Assembly: GCA_023954195.1 (NCBI GenBank)
Contig: JAMLIK010000003.1
Span: 514,587-578,586 of the forward strand
DNA from: Xanthobacteraceae bacterium
Lineage (GTDB): Bacteria; Pseudomonadota; Alphaproteobacteria; Rhizobiales; Xanthobacteraceae
Length of the DNA stretch: 64,000 nucleotides
Reading direction: 5' to 3'
In this document: positions 63,925-64,000 of the stretch, in pieces
Layout of the letters: every line of letters starts with the position of its first letter
How positions within the stretch are numbered: position 1 is the first letter of the stretch
Translations under genes and position numbers: made by a program
Notes under the pieces: generated by a model
Databases searched by the model: none
Told to the model about the DNA's origin: nothing
The model's input: the letters and a program-made list of their open reading frames with translations, nothing else

Positions 63925-64000
63925 GGCGCGGCAGTCGGCGTCATTGCTGATCGTCCGACTGAAAATGCGGCGTCGGGCCCCCCCGGGCCGGGCGGCACGT

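Overview
The window looks like a chromosomal segment of an alphaproteobacterium of the Bradyrhizobium/Rhodopseudomonas/Nitrobacter group (Nitrobacteraceae). The pointers are high GC, a CpdR-type receiver next to an N-formylglutamate amidohydrolase, a ROSE-type thermometer before an hsp20 gene, a BadI-like crotonase, and palindromic extragenic repeats of the kind common in that family. Family and organism statements rest on recognising motifs by eye; no search was run.

Region 1 (1-17741) is acyl-CoA catabolism. It opens with the 3' part of a 2,4-dienoyl-CoA reductase-like flavoenzyme, then a truncated acyl-CoA synthetase, a MarR regulator, the tail of a decayed ABC substrate-binding protein and an intact homologue of it. 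A sigma-54 activator (5054-6703, minus) is divergent from an 11-gene operon (6919-17741). The gap between them holds a consensus -24/-12 promoter and two helically phased inverted repeats. The operon encodes a CoA ligase, a racemase-like and a second CaiB-type protein, a quinone-reductase-like protein, three crotonases (one BadI/MenB-like), an SDR, an acyl-CoA dehydrogenase and a 3-hydroxyacyl-CoA dehydrogenase split over two genes. This suggests catabolism of a branched or alicyclic carboxylic acid; the substrate is not evident. An IS5-type element sits exactly at the stop codon of the last gene.

Region 2 (18578-21140) holds extragenic palindromes, a ThDP-dependent enzyme and a ketosynthase-like remnant.

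Region 3 (21141-49668) is a surface polysaccharide locus. It has Wza-like export, Wzc-like co-polymerase, O-antigen ligase/polymerase, acyltransferase, glycosyltransferases (one a GT2-WecG/TagA fusion), an asparagine synthetase, a secreted beta-helix protein, a flippase and UDP-glucose dehydrogenase. Inside it is a compact nucleotide-sugar cassette (36059-41972): SDR, DUF4910 aminopeptidase-like protein, RmlC, C-methyltransferase-like protein, CDP-glucose-type cytidylyltransferase and PIG-L deacetylase. An unrecognised Cys-rich protein with an internal duplication follows it.

Region 4 (49669-64000) is core genome: tRNA-Val(GAC), a DMT-type membrane protein, cpdR, an N-formylglutamate amidohydrolase, a probable small RNA with CCTCC motifs on the minus strand, a HisN-like phosphatase, TauE/SafE and LysE transporters, an alpha/beta hydrolase, hsp20 with its thermometer, and gltB-gltD for glutamate synthase.
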